A stretch of 64,000 bases of DNA from Paragordius varius (GCA_964247055.1 OZ176051.1:1612001-1676000), one strand, 5' to 3'. Counted from the first letter of the stretch, positions 35,269 to 48,659 are shown. Notes: generated from the sequence alone by a model not told the origin. Numbers and translations: made by a program.

Positions 35269-35825
35269 ACTTCGATTTAATTGGGGTATTTAAATACCCC
35301 AGACTAAATTTAAATTAACATTTTTAAAAACTGCTAAAAAACGGTCCAGATTTAAATTCAGGCTGTCTATCCTAATAAATAAAAAAAGCCTAAATATCTA
35401 TAATATTTTGATTTGAAAAAAGAGTTCCATGTCAAATTACTTCGACGCCATTTTTATTTTACAAAATTTTTGCAAAATACCGTGTTTATTTGATTCTAAA
35501 GTTAAATCAAAGCTAATTTTTTATTTAAATTTTATTTAACATTGATAAAAATAGAACAAGTGGTTTATTTTGTATTATTTTTTAATTTTGCAAATTCACA
35601 TATCTTACGTTAACTAAATTTTTACCTTCGCGTTTTACATTAAAAGTATTTTTAACTATTTTTGAATAAAATATTTTATATATTTTGATTTATAATGTTA
35701 TATGGGTGCAAAATTTTGCCATAGTTTTGATTCCTTCCATATTTTTAAAAGTATTTAAATTTAAACAGGCCTTGGGTATTTAACTACCCCAATTTAAATC
35801 GAAGGACTGAAATGAATGTGTTGTA
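35269..35825 (+). mobile_element. Family A TIR element, most complete copy
   Basis: The left terminus CACTTCGATTTAATTGGGGT at 35271, then ATTTAAATACCCCAG, is mirrored by GGGTATTTAACTACCCCAAT followed by TTAAATCGAAGGACTG at the right. Each end thus holds a small palindrome (GGGGTATTTAAATACCCC) as well as pairing with the other end. The core holds TTACTTCGACGCCATTTTTA and ATGTTATATGGGTGCAAAATTTTGCC. It is non-coding, about 550 bp. Confidence 0.8.
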
Positions 35826-35984
35826 TTTTAGTGTTAAGTTAACAAAAAATGCCCGAGATTACGCCTTAATAACTTACATATGTTAAGACATCCCCAGAGA
35901 ATTTTGAATGCATACTTTGGCTAAAATTAATATTTCACCAGGTTATTTATACTTTTACGATATTTTTACCACTTTATTGCCATA

Positions 35985-37645
35985 CACAGTGTCCACAAAA
36001 AATATTGATGAAAATATATTCTGACAGGAAAATCTATCGTGATCATCATGGTGCTTTTAGTTTTAACCCAAACGATTTAAGCACTTATTTACAATTTTTT
36101 GGTAAGTGCTCCGTATCAACAAGAAAGAGTGTTTTTTATGTCTTAAAGCGTTTTTATACCGTTTCTATCATGCATCAAATTAGTTGGAACGCTTAAACAA
36201 GATTTCACTAAAAATTAATTTTTTGAAAAAAAGCATGCATTTTTTTAAAATATTTTCAAATATCGAGATTTACCATATATTTAATATTTTCGTGTAATCT
36301 CGACGTTTGGGGTATATTTTAAGAGAGCTGATTTTCGAAGAGCAAGCAAATTTCGGAGTTTCAGACAATCTAAAAAATTAATTTTAACAATATTGTTTGC
36401 CTTTTATATGTAATTTATGAATATTAGTGGTATATTTGGAATGAAGCATATATTTTATATTTTAAAAAGATAATGCAACAGACAAATAAATGTAGGGTTT
36501 GAAAATGTAAATTAAAAATAGCTTTCAGGCTGCATTTTAGTAGCAACTTGATATATTTTGATTTTTAAATTAGGTGTTCGTTTTAATCGTGTTTTGGAGC
36601 CGTCCAAATTTTAGACTCTGAAAATGAAAAAACTCTTAATAATGTTGGCTTTTTATTACATGAAAATAATGATAGATAATTAAATTTTAACTAAAACAAC
36701 TTTCCAAATAGAAGTTTACAAAATGAGCTTTTGGGTATAAAAACTACCCCTCAATGTAAACTAGGAAATAAATGAAAAGAATGAAGTGTTAAATCACTCG
36801 TAAGGACCGACAAAAGCACCATGATAATCCTGAGACATTTTTCTATCAGAATATATATATTTCATCAGGTTATATTTTATACCCCCGATTTCGACTAAGT
36901 GAAATGGACAAGTCAATAGAAGGAAAGAGCCGAGATTTTCTATAAAAATTTTTAACAATGATAGAATTAGAACTAAAAAGAATATTTTTGAGAAAATGCA
37001 TATTTGTTTATAAATTTAATTCTCAACAAAAAAATTCTGAAGTGTACTTCATGCTATTCTTAAGCATATTAAAAACGTAAAAACGCGTCTAAGCTTTTTT
37101 TTATAAAATTCAAAGATGCTAAACATTTCCCTGACAATTTTATTACAGTTTCATTTTCTACGGCGATGACCTTTTGGGCTAGTTTTCTATCATAAAGATT
37201 AAAGTAGTTAGCAAACCTGTTAATATTTTCACTAAAAATTAGTTAATAACCCTCTGATAAATAACTTAGATTTATTGCAGTTTTTTAGTTTCTAGAGTCC
37301 TGTTTTCAGATAGAAACGAAATTCAATTAAAACAAACAGCTGACTTAAAATCTATGCTGGTGATTTCAATTATGAATTTCTAAAGTTGTTTATTAATTTT
37401 TCCAATTATTTTATATATTTATTTAACTATATTAATCACGACTCAAAAAGTTTATAGGAAAAATAGCGGCGAGAAAGTTTTACATGAAAATTTAATGAAA
37501 CTTTACATTTATTTGAAAAAATTTGTATCAAGCGCCTAAAAGGCTAAAGTAAGAATATTTTTAAATTTGGCCCCATACGAAAAATATTTTTTAGATATCT
37601 AAATTTTAAATGGCCCTGATATAACCCAAAAAAGTTCATGAAGTA
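35985..37645. repeat. Cluster of family B repeats in both orientations
   Basis: 35985-36120 (+) carries the ATCATGGTGCTTTTAGTTTT block. 36350-36880 (-) is an inverted copy ending with AAAAGCACCATGATAATCCTGA. 37250-37645 (+) is collinear with 19200-19565 and 29400-29715 (TTTCTAGAGTCCTG, CTAAAAGGCTAAAG, CAAAAAAGTT). A short frame at 36005-36196 lies within it and is not taken as a gene. Confidence 0.5.
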
Positions 37646-37936
37646 TCAAAGGACGTTTGCTGTCAAATTTATCTGGGGTTTCTTAAAGTAACAATTTATA
37701 TTTTACATAAATTTTAAGACGGTAAAATATTTTAATAACTGATGTGATAGAAATGTTCAAAATCATGGAATCATATAGAAAAAGTGTTTTTATAATTTCT
37801 AAAGTGTATTTGTCCATTATGCCTCAAAATAATATGAAGTACGCTTCAAGAAAATTAAGCTAAAAAATAAATTTTTCAAAAGTATTCATTTTTTCAAATA
37901 TGTGTCTTTTATACCATAATCTAGTATATATACCAT

Positions 37937-39253
37937 TTCCCAATCAATCGAAACGTTTTCCCAGTCAATCGAAACATTTTCCCAGTCAATAAAAACAGTT
38001 TCCCAATCAATAAAAACGTTTTCCAAGTCAATAAAACGGTTTTATTTTTGATGATAAATATCAAAACATGATATAAAAATAACTTTTAATTGTTATCAGC
38101 GTAATATTAAGATATTATTTTTTATCAAAACAAATTATTAAATGACATGTATCCTATTATATTCCAATGCACAATCATTAATGACTTATTTTTTAAATGC
38201 TATATTATCAACTGGATGAATATTTTATCGTTTTAATGAATATTAAGAAAATATTTAATATTTTTTTTATTTTATCGATGGTTCGCATTAGTATTCGATG
38301 CTAATTTATAGAATCTGTAGTTAAGGATGAAATTCAAAAAATTTTAAAGTATACCACTTTTCATCTTAAATTGGTCATTTAACGCTTTAAATTGGATCTT
38401 AAACAAGTCGAATTGTGGATAAAAATACTGTCGGAAAAAAATATTTAAACAAAACATGTTTTTTAGATAAAAATGTTTTTGATTTAAAAATATTTTATAA
38501 AAAAGAATATTCAAACACAATGGCTTCGAGGAAGGCATTTTTAACTCAAAAAGCAGTTCCGCATTCGATACGGGCTTTCATATATAATTTATTCGATTTT
38601 AGACATGCGACTGTATAATACAAACACAATTAATTTAGTTCCAATTTAATAAACTCATTCAGAATAATTGCGTAAGAAATATGAATTTTACTAAGATTTT
38701 GTGGGCATATTTTTGCATATGGATTTCCAAATTTTTTGCGGACCGCACATAAATCTCCGAAAGCCGCGTTTGGCCTGGACCAAATGATAAATCTTATATA
38801 AATTAGAGTGAAATTTATGTTTAAGATCCAATATGAAGCTTTAAATGACCGATTTGAGATAAAAATGGTATATTTTTATAAATTTTCCGTAACTATAGAC
38901 TTAATAAGTTAGCCTCGAATATTAATGCGAACCATCGATAAGATAAAAAATTATTAAATATTTTCTTAAAAATTCTTAAAAACCATAAATCCAGTTGATA
39001 AAATACATTTAAAAAATAAGTCATTAATGATTGTGCATTGGAATATAATAGGAAAAATTGTCATTCAATAATTGTGTTTTAATAAAAAATAATATCCTAA
39101 TATTACGCCGATAATGGTTAAAATTTATTTCTATATCATGTTTTGATATTTATCATCAAAAATAAAACCGTTTTTATTGACTGGGAAAACGTTTCGATTG
39201 ATTGGGAAAATGTTTCGATTGACTGGGAAAACGTTTTTTTTGACTGCGAAATG
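37937..39253. mobile_element. Foldback-like element with minisatellite termini
   Basis: Two inverted arms (37937-38415 and about 38815-39253) are alignable along their length, about 10-15% diverged by eye. The outer 100 bp of each arm is a minisatellite of ~21-bp units of the type TTTTCCCAGTCAATCGAAACG, about five units on the left and four on the right. The arms contain ATCATCAAAAATAAAACCG-type sequence and GTCATTAATGATTGTGCATT. The loop holds a family D MITE. Subrepeat-bearing long inverted termini are the hallmark of Foldback elements. No transposase is present. Confidence 0.8.
38518..38790 (+). mobile_element. hAT-like MITE (family D) nested in the foldback loop
   Basis: It shares ATGGCTTCG near the left end, the TTTTACTAAGATTTTGTGGGC block, and GCGGACCGCACATAAAT near the right end with 60505-60815 (GACTAAGATTTTATGAGC). 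It sits between the two foldback arms. It therefore either inserted there or forms part of the mobile unit. Confidence 0.55.
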
Positions 39254-39269
39254 GTATATTAAAAAATAT

Positions 39270-39652
39270 TGTGGAATTTCGACATTCGTTTAGTTTAAGA
39301 GGACTAGCCCATTTTAGAAAAGGAAAAAAATTTAGGACTTTCGGAGCCCACATCTAAAAATTAAATCTTCTGAAAATACTGTTTTGTTTTTTATATAAGT
39401 GGTTTACAATATATTTTACTAATCTTTTTTGGAATAAAGCCTCTAGCTTTCACCATAAGTTTTTTTTAACAAAATGCTCGCAAATTATGCCATTTTCTGA
39501 TATGGAGCAATTACAACAAAAGTGTAATTAAATTTCGTAAATCACTAATAGGGCAAAATCAAAAGAACTATGAGAATCCTGATATATTTTCCTATCATGT
39601 TATTTTATCAGGAATTTTTATATCTAGCGATTATAAAATAATAAATGTATTT
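39270..39652. repeat. Diverged repeat material, family B-like
   Basis: The GAACTATGAGAATCCTGATATATTTTCC stretch near 39565 resembles inverted family B. The rest is AT-rich and unassigned. Confidence 0.3.
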
Positions 39653-39657
39653 GCACA

Positions 39658-42008
39658 GTGTGCAACAAATTTACTCAAGATATCATACCTAGCTTAATAT
39701 AACCCTTGTGTCATATACATCTCAAAAATATAAGGATAAAAAAAATTGTCAATGTAGAAAATTTTTTTTTAACTTTTTCCATATATGGATATATTCGGAA
39801 AAAATTAATTTATTTGCATAATACTTGATCAAAAATTATATATATAATATAAATAATATTAAATAAATATTATTTGCAAATTTTGGCTCAATATGAATGG
39901 ATAGATTTAAAATAAACGTCAATTTATTAAATCCAACTAAATTTAGACCTTTATATTAGTAACATAAAAAATACTTGATGAAAATCAATATAATATGCGC
40001 CAAAATTTAAGTTTAACTTTATATGTTAATATAAATATTACTTATATATAATAAAAATTAGGTTTTAAGTTAAAAATTTTTGAAATTTTTTATTTTACTA
40101 AAATAAAATTAAATTTTTTTAATATCAACTGTAATATAATCATGTCTGGTGATTATAAATATAACCATATGAATTTTTTTACCTGGATTTTTGAATTGTA
40201 GATGATATTGACTGTTGCTTTACCCTGATATGATGGTATATTTTATAATAATTATAGATAAATATATTTGGAATTTAGATATAACATTGAACCAATGTAA
40301 TCCATTGTGAAAATCATATTTTAAAGACAAACTTGCTAATCACAAGCAAACATCCACCAGAAAATTATATTTTGATACATTATGTTCATTGTGTAATAAA
40401 TTAATATATTTAATTTTTTTAATATAAAATTGTTTACTTGGTTTTGAACCAATGTGGGCAAGGTCCATCCAAAGATTTCTATTAGTTTTACTGTTGAGTT
40501 CTGCCAAAGAATTGGTTTCTCTTAAATTACCCATTCTAATTTAAATAAAACTCCTCCATAGATTGCTATTTTTTGTTATGTTGAGTTATGCCAGTATTCA
40601 GGCACATAATTGTTTTAGGTTCATTTAGAAATGTAAAATTTAAAAAAATCTTCTGAATACGGCCAGTTTTTTCTTGAATGATTTTTTAAAAAACGGTTTA
40701 TGGCAAAAGAAAGTGTTAACGAAGTATACATCAGTTTTACCAAAACTTGGGCTCTAAAAGCTTATTTATGGCCCTGAATTATCAATTAAATTTTATGTCA
40801 TACTTATTTTTAATATAAATGTCTGCAAGTTTTTATAGTTATAGTATGTTGCACGGTTCATGAGACAAGATTTTGCAGCCCTTTTAATTTTTTTGTTGAG
40901 TACCATTTCTTTAAATTCTTATATTTAAATCTATCAAAAGGTGTTGATAATCATTTTATAAACTATTTTAATCGGGCATTTCATGTTATTAATATTTTGG
41001 CAAAATTCTCAATATCAAGAACTTTTTCAACGAGTTGAATTTCATATACCCTAAGTAGGATAGGTTGTTTGCGATGGCTTAAGAAGCGCATGATCTAAGA
41101 GAAATCAATTCTTTGGCAGAACTCAACATTAAAACTAAAAATGGAAATCTTTGGAGGAGTTTTATTTTTGGCGACCTTGCCCACATTCGTTCAAAAACAA
41201 GTAAACAATTTTATATTAAAAAAATTAAATATATTAGTTTATTACACAATGAACATAATGTATCAAAATATAATTTTCTGGTGGATGTTTGCTTGTGATT
41301 AGCAAGTTTGTCTTTAAAATATGATTTTCACAATGGATTACATTGGTTTTTCAATGTTATATCTAAATTCCAAATATATTTATCTATAATTATTATAAAA
41401 TATACCATCATATCAGGGTAAAGCAACAGTCAATATCAACTACAATTCAAAAATCCAGGTAAAAAAATCCATATGGTTATATTTATAATCACCAGACATG
41501 AATATATTACAGTTGATATTAAAAAAATTTAATTTTATTTTAGTAAAATAAAAAATTTCAAAAAATTTTAACTTAGTTAAAACCTAATTTTTATTATATA
41601 TAAGTAATATTTATATTAACATATAAAGTTAAACTTAAATTTTGGCGCATATTATATTGATTTTCATCAAGTATTTTTTATGTTACTAATATAAAGGGCT
41701 AAATTTATTTGGATTTAATAAATTGACGTTTATTTTAAATCTATCCATTCATATTGAGCCAAAATTTGCAAATAATATTTATTTAATATTATTTATATTA
41801 TATATAAGTTTTATAATTTTTGATCAAGTATTATGCAAATAAATTGATTTTTTCCGAATATATCCATATATGGAAAAAGCTAAAAAAAAATTTTCTACAT
41901 TGACAATTTTTTTTATCCTTATATTTTTAGGATGTCTATGTCACAACGGTCATATTAAGCTTAATATGATATCCTGAGAAAATAAATACCCCCAATTTTG
42001 CACACTGT
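39658..42008. mobile_element. 2.36-kb palindromic long-TIR element
   Basis: Arms of roughly 0.9 kb (about 39658-40545 and 41105-42008) are inverted copies, very similar in their inner parts and more diverged outside. Both ends begin CACAGTGTGCAA. The flanks TTTG on each side may be a 4-bp target duplication. The loop (40546-41104) is non-coding and AT-rich. Mirror-image frames of about 60 codons at 40340-40534 (-) and 41113-41298 (+) encode the same peptide (containing LLHNEHNVSKYNFLVDVCL). They could be the end of a degenerate ORF duplicated by the palindrome. No transposase motif is seen. Confidence 0.8.
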
Positions 42009-44259
42009 GTTTGTAATAATTTTTAGTCCAACCAATAGTAAACAAAGAAATAAATATAATATACCCATAATAAAACACAAACAGATTCCAGCATACACAA
42101 TAAAGAAATTACTGATGTAGACTAAAATACCATACCAATTGTTGCACTGATCATTAACTCTAAATTAATTTAGAAAAGTAATTTAAAAACGTAAACACAA
42201 AAATATGTAGCGCTTCATAGGCACAAAAATGAATGAAAACAGACATTTATATTTTAAAATACTCCTACTCTCAGCAGTTATTTTATGATAACGCTTTCTA
42301 TATATTATATTAACAGTTAGGCTAACATTAATTTTGATAAATCAGTAATGTCTTTGATACAGAACATCATATAGACACACATTAAATAACAAAAACTTCA
42401 ACAATCGCTTATGGTTAGAAAAACAACAAAAAATTAAAATGAAACAATTTTCACCTATATTATAACATGAATTCAGTAATATTTTGATCAAACCTTTTAA
42501 TACCATACGCTATTGTAACCGAAATTTCCTCCAATTTTTAATACCGTAGAATGCATATTTCATTAACCAATAATAGAAAATTAGGTAAAATTGATGGAAT
42601 AAATCAGCATGAGAAAATTTGAGGTAAAACTTTTTTAGCAAAAATTAAATTATGTTTGTGTGTTGGGTAAGTTTGTTAATAGCTTTGCCAAATTTCCTTA
42701 ATAATTTTACTGTATTAATAATTAAATCCATTAAATAGATTATAAATTAAATTTTTCATTTGTACGATGCGAAAAATCTAAATTTTAAATGACTGAAAAA
42801 TATTTTTGGGAAACAACTATTAATAGGGGTAGCAAATAATAGAGTTATTTTTTAAAATAAATAAATATTACTGAATAAAAAACAGCTTTCCATGTTTTAC
42901 CAAAAAATTATTTTAATAATTTTGTAACAAAGTGTCGGTTCATTATATCCCGAAATGCTTAATACTTAATCGATTTTGTTTTAAAATAAACGTATTTGAA
43001 TATTATCCAATTAAAAATAAATGAGGTGGTGAATTTAACAAAACTATCCATTCGAACAAAACTTGATGTAATAAAATATATAGCAATATTGTATAATTTT
43101 TCATATATCAAAACGTAACAGGCACTCTTAATTAACATTAAGGTTATGAAAACAAAACTAAGTATATAAAAAGTATACTCAACAAAAATTGTCGGTATAT
43201 ATATATATATATATATCCTGTCAAAAATTTAAAAGATTATATATCTTAGTGGAATGTTTATATTTGACGTTAGATGTAACATTTTATGAGTGATAAATCG
43301 TATTCAATTTTTTTTGTAATTTCAATGTTTTCTTAGGATTCATAAGGATATTTTACGGTATCATAGAAATTTAATCAATATGTGTACAAGAGAGAAGTTC
43401 ATTGTTCCAAACAATAGAGGAGATGCCAACATATTACACACTTAAACTTTTTATAAAAAAGGCTTCAATTATATTATTATAATAATATAATTAAATTTTG
43501 TATTGTTATTATGTTATCACAAAACCCTATTGTATTGTATATATCAATTATTTTTTATAATGATTGAGGCATACTACACATTCATACATCTCCATAATTG
43601 AAATGTGTAATGCATTTTACGTGTTTTCTTGACAAAAAAAAGATACAATATTGATAAAACATCTTGACAATAGAATTTAATACTACGGTAGACAATATTT
43701 TACATATATAAAAATTAAAAAAAAATTCAAATAGAGGGAGAAACACACTTGTTAGCATACAGGATAGAATAGGAAATGAATAAAATGGGGAACGTTATAC
43801 ATATAGAGAGAAGGGGAGGGCTCAATACACTTCACTTATTTTTAAAATGTTTTCTTTCTCACAATCGCGAATATGTGTATATATTGTTCTTTTATCTGAT
43901 GATGTCTTATATTTATTGTATTTTTATATATAATTTGAACATTATAAAAGTATGTATATACTGTTGACAAAAGTGATTATACCGAATTGAAAGCTGTGTC
44001 TCTATTGTTAACTTGTAATAATTGCTGAACTCTATACTCTATTATTTATCTATTAAAATTCATTTATTATCCATTCTCTCTCCGTGTGTGTGTGTATTGT
44101 ATTACCAAATAAAAAGAAAAGTAATTTCTTTTGTTGAAAATTGAACAATTCAATTTTTGTCGTAACAACACTTTACATTAAACGATTTTAATTCATTTTG
44201 TATTACTATGGGTATTATTATTATGCATCCTAGATTAAGCTTCAAATATCGTCGATTTC
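42009..44259. other. SoxB upstream region, no recognised element
   Basis: AT-rich sequence with a (TA)n tract at 43195-43215 and a TGTGTGTGTG run near 44085. It probably holds the 5' UTR and regulatory DNA of the Sox gene. I could not name specific sites. Confidence 0.5.
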
Positions 44260-45183
44260 ATGGAAGAAAACGGAACCGGACCCCCAAAAATCAAACGGCC
44301 CATGAATGCTTTTATGGTTTGGTCCCGCGGACAAAGGCGGAAAATGGCACAGGAAAATCCTAAAATGCACAATTCAGAAATCAGTAAACGTTTGGGAGAA
44401 GATTGGAAGCTTTTGACGGAATCCGAAAAGCGCCCCTTTATCGATGAAGCCAAACGCCTTCGTTGTGTTCACATGAAAGAACACCCTGATTACAAGTACC
44501 GACCCCGGCGAAAAAGTAAAATGGCAAAGAAAGACAATTCCGATGTCAAAGAATCGAAACACTTTGACACTCCGTCCGTTTCGCAAGAAAAGGATTCCTC
44601 TACCAATCTCATACGCTATGTGGATGTAGGAGGTGATTGCCATAAATCTGAAAACAATTTTATAATGAATAACAATAGTAGCGCAATAATGAGTGGCCAT
44701 TCCATATCAGCTCTCACTACGCACCAAAACGGGAACACGGCGACCCCTATGATACCATATCCAAACTTTATGAATGGATCATTCCGTCGCTTCACAGATA
44801 TAACTGCTAGTCTCTACAAAAAAGATTTCCCACCCTACCTCAACTACGTCAATTATTGGGCAGCTAACCCATCGGAAGCCAGTAAGAATCCCCATATGCC
44901 TATCATACCTTCTAACAATACCAATTACGGTGTTAATGAAGAAATCGCCCTACATAATTATTATGCAGGCGGTGGGCCAGGCCCCAATTTCCAGCATGCC
45001 AATGGAGGTGGAGGACAACCCGGGGCCACTGATATGATTTCAATGTATTTGCCCTCCAATACTCAATTGGTGTTGAGACCAAATGCCGTGCCAGAACCGG
45101 GTGCTGGCTTGTGTGGAGATCCATCTTCTCTTTCTATGCCTCATCATCCACCCTTTATGCCAAACTCCTACTATTATTGTTGA
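44260..45183 (+). CDS. SoxB-group HMG-box transcription factor
   Basis: A single-exon gene of 307 aa. The HMG box (residues about 11-89) reads [20 protein letters not shown] and continues with [20 protein letters not shown], then [17 protein letters not shown]. The RPMNAFMVW core and the NSEISKRLG and [10 protein letters not shown] motifs are diagnostic of Sox proteins. [16 protein letters not shown] and the [15 protein letters not shown] end place it in group B (SOX1/2/3/14/21). It binds ATTGT-type sites in the DNA minor groove and typically maintains neural or stem-like progenitors. The lack of introns agrees with most SoxB genes. The C-terminal 200 residues are Asn/Pro/Gly-rich without a motif I can assign, so B1 versus B2 is open. 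[10 protein letters not shown] has Cys-Val where most SoxB proteins have Ala plus a variable residue. Confidence 0.95.
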   Translation: MEENGTGPPKIKRPMNAFMVWSRGQRRKMAQENPKMHNSEISKRLGEDWKLLTESEKRPFIDEAKRLRCVHMKEHPDYKYRPRRKSKMAKKDNSDVKESKHFDTPSVSQEKDSSTNLIRYVDVGGDCHKSENNFIMNNNSSAIMSGHSISALTTHQNGNTATPMIPYPNFMNGSFRRFTDITASLYKKDFPPYLNYVNYWAANPSEASKNPHMPIIPSNNTNYGVNEEIALHNYYAGGGPGPNFQHANGGGGQPGATDMISMYLPSNTQLVLRPNAVPEPGAGLCGDPSSLSMPHHPPFMPNSYYYC

Positions 45184-47489
45184 AAGAATTTTGTTTTATA
45201 GAAAGAAGCAATATTATAGGCCATATCATTATTTTTAATGGTCCAAAGTGTGAATAATATATATTTCTGTTGCCATATATGAAATTTTTGGTCTTATTAA
45301 TTATATTTTTAGAATATTGGAAAAAATACAGTTATATAACTAATAAAATGAAAACTTATACATGACAACAGAGACATTTAAATTAAATACTCTTTTACCC
45401 ATTTAAAATACAGGTATAGCCTATAATAGTGTTCGTTACTGTAAAATGAAATAAAATTGTTTATAAAAATCATATATTTTACGGCGGTTATAAAATTATT
45501 AATGAAATCATTTTTTGGGGTGAACCGAAAACATTATTGCGGCGACGACAACCGATTAAACTTGATTTATTAACCATAATTATAAAATAATTTAATTGGG
45601 AATGGCATAGCCTCCGAAATATTTGATTATTATTTATTATAATAAAAAACCTCTAGATTCCTAATTTTATAAAACAATTTTGTCAGCATAATTATATGCG
45701 TCAATCAAATTGGATTGACAGTACACGGCATGCAATCATTCCCCACAAATGCAGATTATGTATGCAATTATATATCAAATTATTTATTTGTCTGTAAAAT
45801 CAAAAATATATATATTTTTCATTTTGTGTAAATATCACGATAAAATAAATGTTTTTTAACTACGCTTGACCCATTTTATATATGTATATATAATTCTGAT
45901 TTTTCATAATTTATTATGTAGATTTTATCTTTAGAAAAGCAACTATGATAATTTTGTAGAGTTTGAATTCAGAAAAAGATAATCTTAAAATCTTTTTCTA
46001 AAATATACTGTATGATATAATATGTAAATGGATTAAAATTAATTTTTACACAATTCGTAAGTTGCAGTTTAGATTTTTACATGAATTGTCATTTCAATAT
46101 AAGGTTTAGAACACGAGTTTTAAGGCGAGATCGATTTAGCCTTTTTCTTCGGCCCGCATTTTGTAAAGTATATCAAAAAAGATAATTTTTGTAGTTTTAT
46201 ATTTAAATAATATATTTTTACTAATTTATTTAGCATTTTTTAATATAAAAGATATTTTTATCATTTTTTGTGGTTTTATTCATATTTTCTGCAATAAATT
46301 TTAAATATATGTTATATAAATATTTATAGAGAAATTATATAATGTTTCCTAAATCTGAATTTTATATGGTTTTAAATAGGATAATGTGCTTTTATAAAAC
46401 AAAACAAACATTTATTAAAAATATTCAAATTTACTTATGCGACGAATAAGAAATATATAAAAAATAAGCAATCTGCTGTGGGTTTAATAGTAAAGTTATA
46501 TATACATGCCAACATCAAAAACCAAAGGCCCCTATGACTATAAATTTATAATTTCCGCGAGCGGGCCAGTTATTACACCAATGTGTGGACTGAAATTCAA
46601 ATTTTGATTTAAGTAGGACTTATTGGCAACAGAATTACCAGAAAAGTGGTAAAAATATAGTGACTATTTAATAATATGCAAAAATTAACATTGAATTCAC
46701 TGAAAATGCGGCCCACGAAGCCATTTAGACATGTAGAAGTGTGTTGACAACATGCATCTTTACATATATTTTTTATTTTTTGGTAACACTTTATTACCTT
46801 AAAGTAGTTGACGATATTGGCTAAATTTAATGTAGCCTTTTTAGTGTATATAAGATTACGCCAACTATTACATAAGAAAATACTTTTTTGGGTTGTTTTG
46901 CAAATTGGCTCATCAACTTTGGAAACAATCAAATTAATTATGTATGAGGAAATTTTTACAAAAAATGTCTACTTAATATCTAGAACATGTTTTATATAAA
47001 TTCATCATATTTTATCAAAGAAAATAACTTTGCAAATATTTTTTCTTTACTTAATTATGGTAAAATTCACACTAAAATGTAGTTATAAGTTTCAGATAAA
47101 TATAGTGTTAATATTAAAATTATATCCATATTTTTAACGTTATGTGTTAATTTTTCTCTATTATAATTCATTATTGTAATATCAGAGACTTTGACATTTT
47201 AAATTTAATGAGCAAATTATGTGGCATTTTTAAATCTTTAAATATATATATATATAACGAGTTGAGGGAGTATTAAATATATAATATTAAGCCCAGTGGG
47301 TATTGACGGAGGGAACTATATTTAATGCCGAATGTACAAATTTTATTAAATATTTTTATATAAATAAAAAGTAGCCATGCCGAAAAATTCTAAGGAAGGT
47401 ATAAATCCCATTAATCAATATAAATATACGTCAAATGGCTTATTCCAAAAAATACATTAGCACTAAATAATCATTTATGATGACGTGTT
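45184..47489. other. Intergenic AT-rich region
   Basis: No gene is recognised. At 46548-46610 CCGCGAGCGGGCCAGTTATT followed by ACCAATGTGTGGACTG resembles the GC-rich end of an hAT element. The reverse frame at 46609-46932 next to it could be related transposase debris, but I found no catalytic motif. Confidence 0.4.
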
Positions 47490-48225
47490 TTTGGAGGTAT
47501 AAAAAAGCGTTGGGCAAAATCTTTGCATTTATATTGGGAATATCTGGAATTATCATAAATTCCATATGTTCTATAAGTTCTTGGAAATATTGCTTCAAAG
47601 TAAAAAATTGTTCTATGGCGGCGCATTTTTTAGGGCCTAAAACTTTGCTTAGCTACTCATTAAAATAACCCCTTATATTAAAATATTTGTTTTTTAAGGG
47701 GTAATCGTTGTTTTAGGCCTTTATTGAACTCACATAGTCTTATAGGTTTTAAATTTGGCTCCAAATGCTGTATCTATATGGTGACGCAGTTTACGGGTAG
47801 CTCCCTAACAGGGGCGAAACAAAAAACGCTCGATTAAAATTTTTGTAATTCGGGTAATACCCGGAATAATGATAGATTCCATATGCTCAAAATAGTTTTT
47901 GGAAGAATGGCTTCAAAACTTAATAATAGTTCAATGAAAGGGCCTAATTAAGGGCTAGTTTTAAAAAACTGCTTGACTTAAATTTTTGCCTTGTTACGGA
48001 TAATATTAAAAGCACCTATTGAACTCATATGGCCTAAAGGTTTTCTGAAAATTAACTTCAAAACAACGCAATTTCGATATGGTGGCTCAGTTTTAGGTGG
48101 GTATTTCCCTACCCAAAGGCTGATACAAAAAAAGCCCATGCTTGGTGAGGTGAAGGCAGAAATCATAGCCGAGGCGCCCTGAAATATTTGATATGCATGC
48201 ACCGAATGCTGCAAACGGTGGAATA
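47490..48225 (+). repeat. Family C array, forward, about 2.4 units of ~308 bp
   Basis: The GC boxes TATGGTGACGCAGTTTACGGGTAG (about 47778) and ATATGGTGGCTCAGTTTTAGG (about 48078) are about 305 bp apart. A half-unit box (ATGGCGGCGCATTTTTTAGG, about 47615) precedes the first by about 160 bp. The order is the reverse of 52200-52700. Confidence 0.8.
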
Positions 48226-48659
48226 ACATTTATAATTATTAAATATTTTTTAAATTAATAAGTTTTGGGTATTTGTGAAATATTTTATTACACTGTGATA
48301 ATTTAAATAATCTTAAATGCATATGGATTCTTTGAATTTTATTGGGAAGGTAGGATTATATAAATTTGTTTCATTTTAAATGAAAATTCCTTATCAAAAT
48401 TGTATAAAATATTCTTTATCTGCTTTTCGTAATACACTGTTTATAAGAGAGTTAGTAGAAAACACATCCTTTTTGAATCTGATTACGTTTGTTAGGGATT
48501 GTAATATTTCTATTGGCATATCCTTACTGGGGTATTAGCGTTTGTGAGTTTTTTTTCGGAATCCAATGTATCAAGACGCAATTCTATGCCTTTACATTTT
48601 TTGAAAAAGTTATTGTGTATTTTTTAGGGCTCTATTTATTATAAACTTCAGTTAAGTAT

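Noticed and set aside
36005-36196. 63-codon forward frame as a possible gene
   Set aside because: It lies within family B, whose other copies do not keep the frame open.
40340-41298. Mirror-image 61-64-codon frames as two genes
   Set aside because: They are the same sequence in the two arms of the palindromic element. I treat them as part of that element, not as host genes.
44374-44700. 108-codon reverse frame over the Sox gene
   Set aside because: Antisense shadow of the HMG-box coding sequence.
46609-46932. 107-codon reverse frame as an hAT transposase
   Set aside because: A GC-rich hAT-like end is adjacent, but I see no catalytic or dimerisation motif. Recorded only as possible debris.
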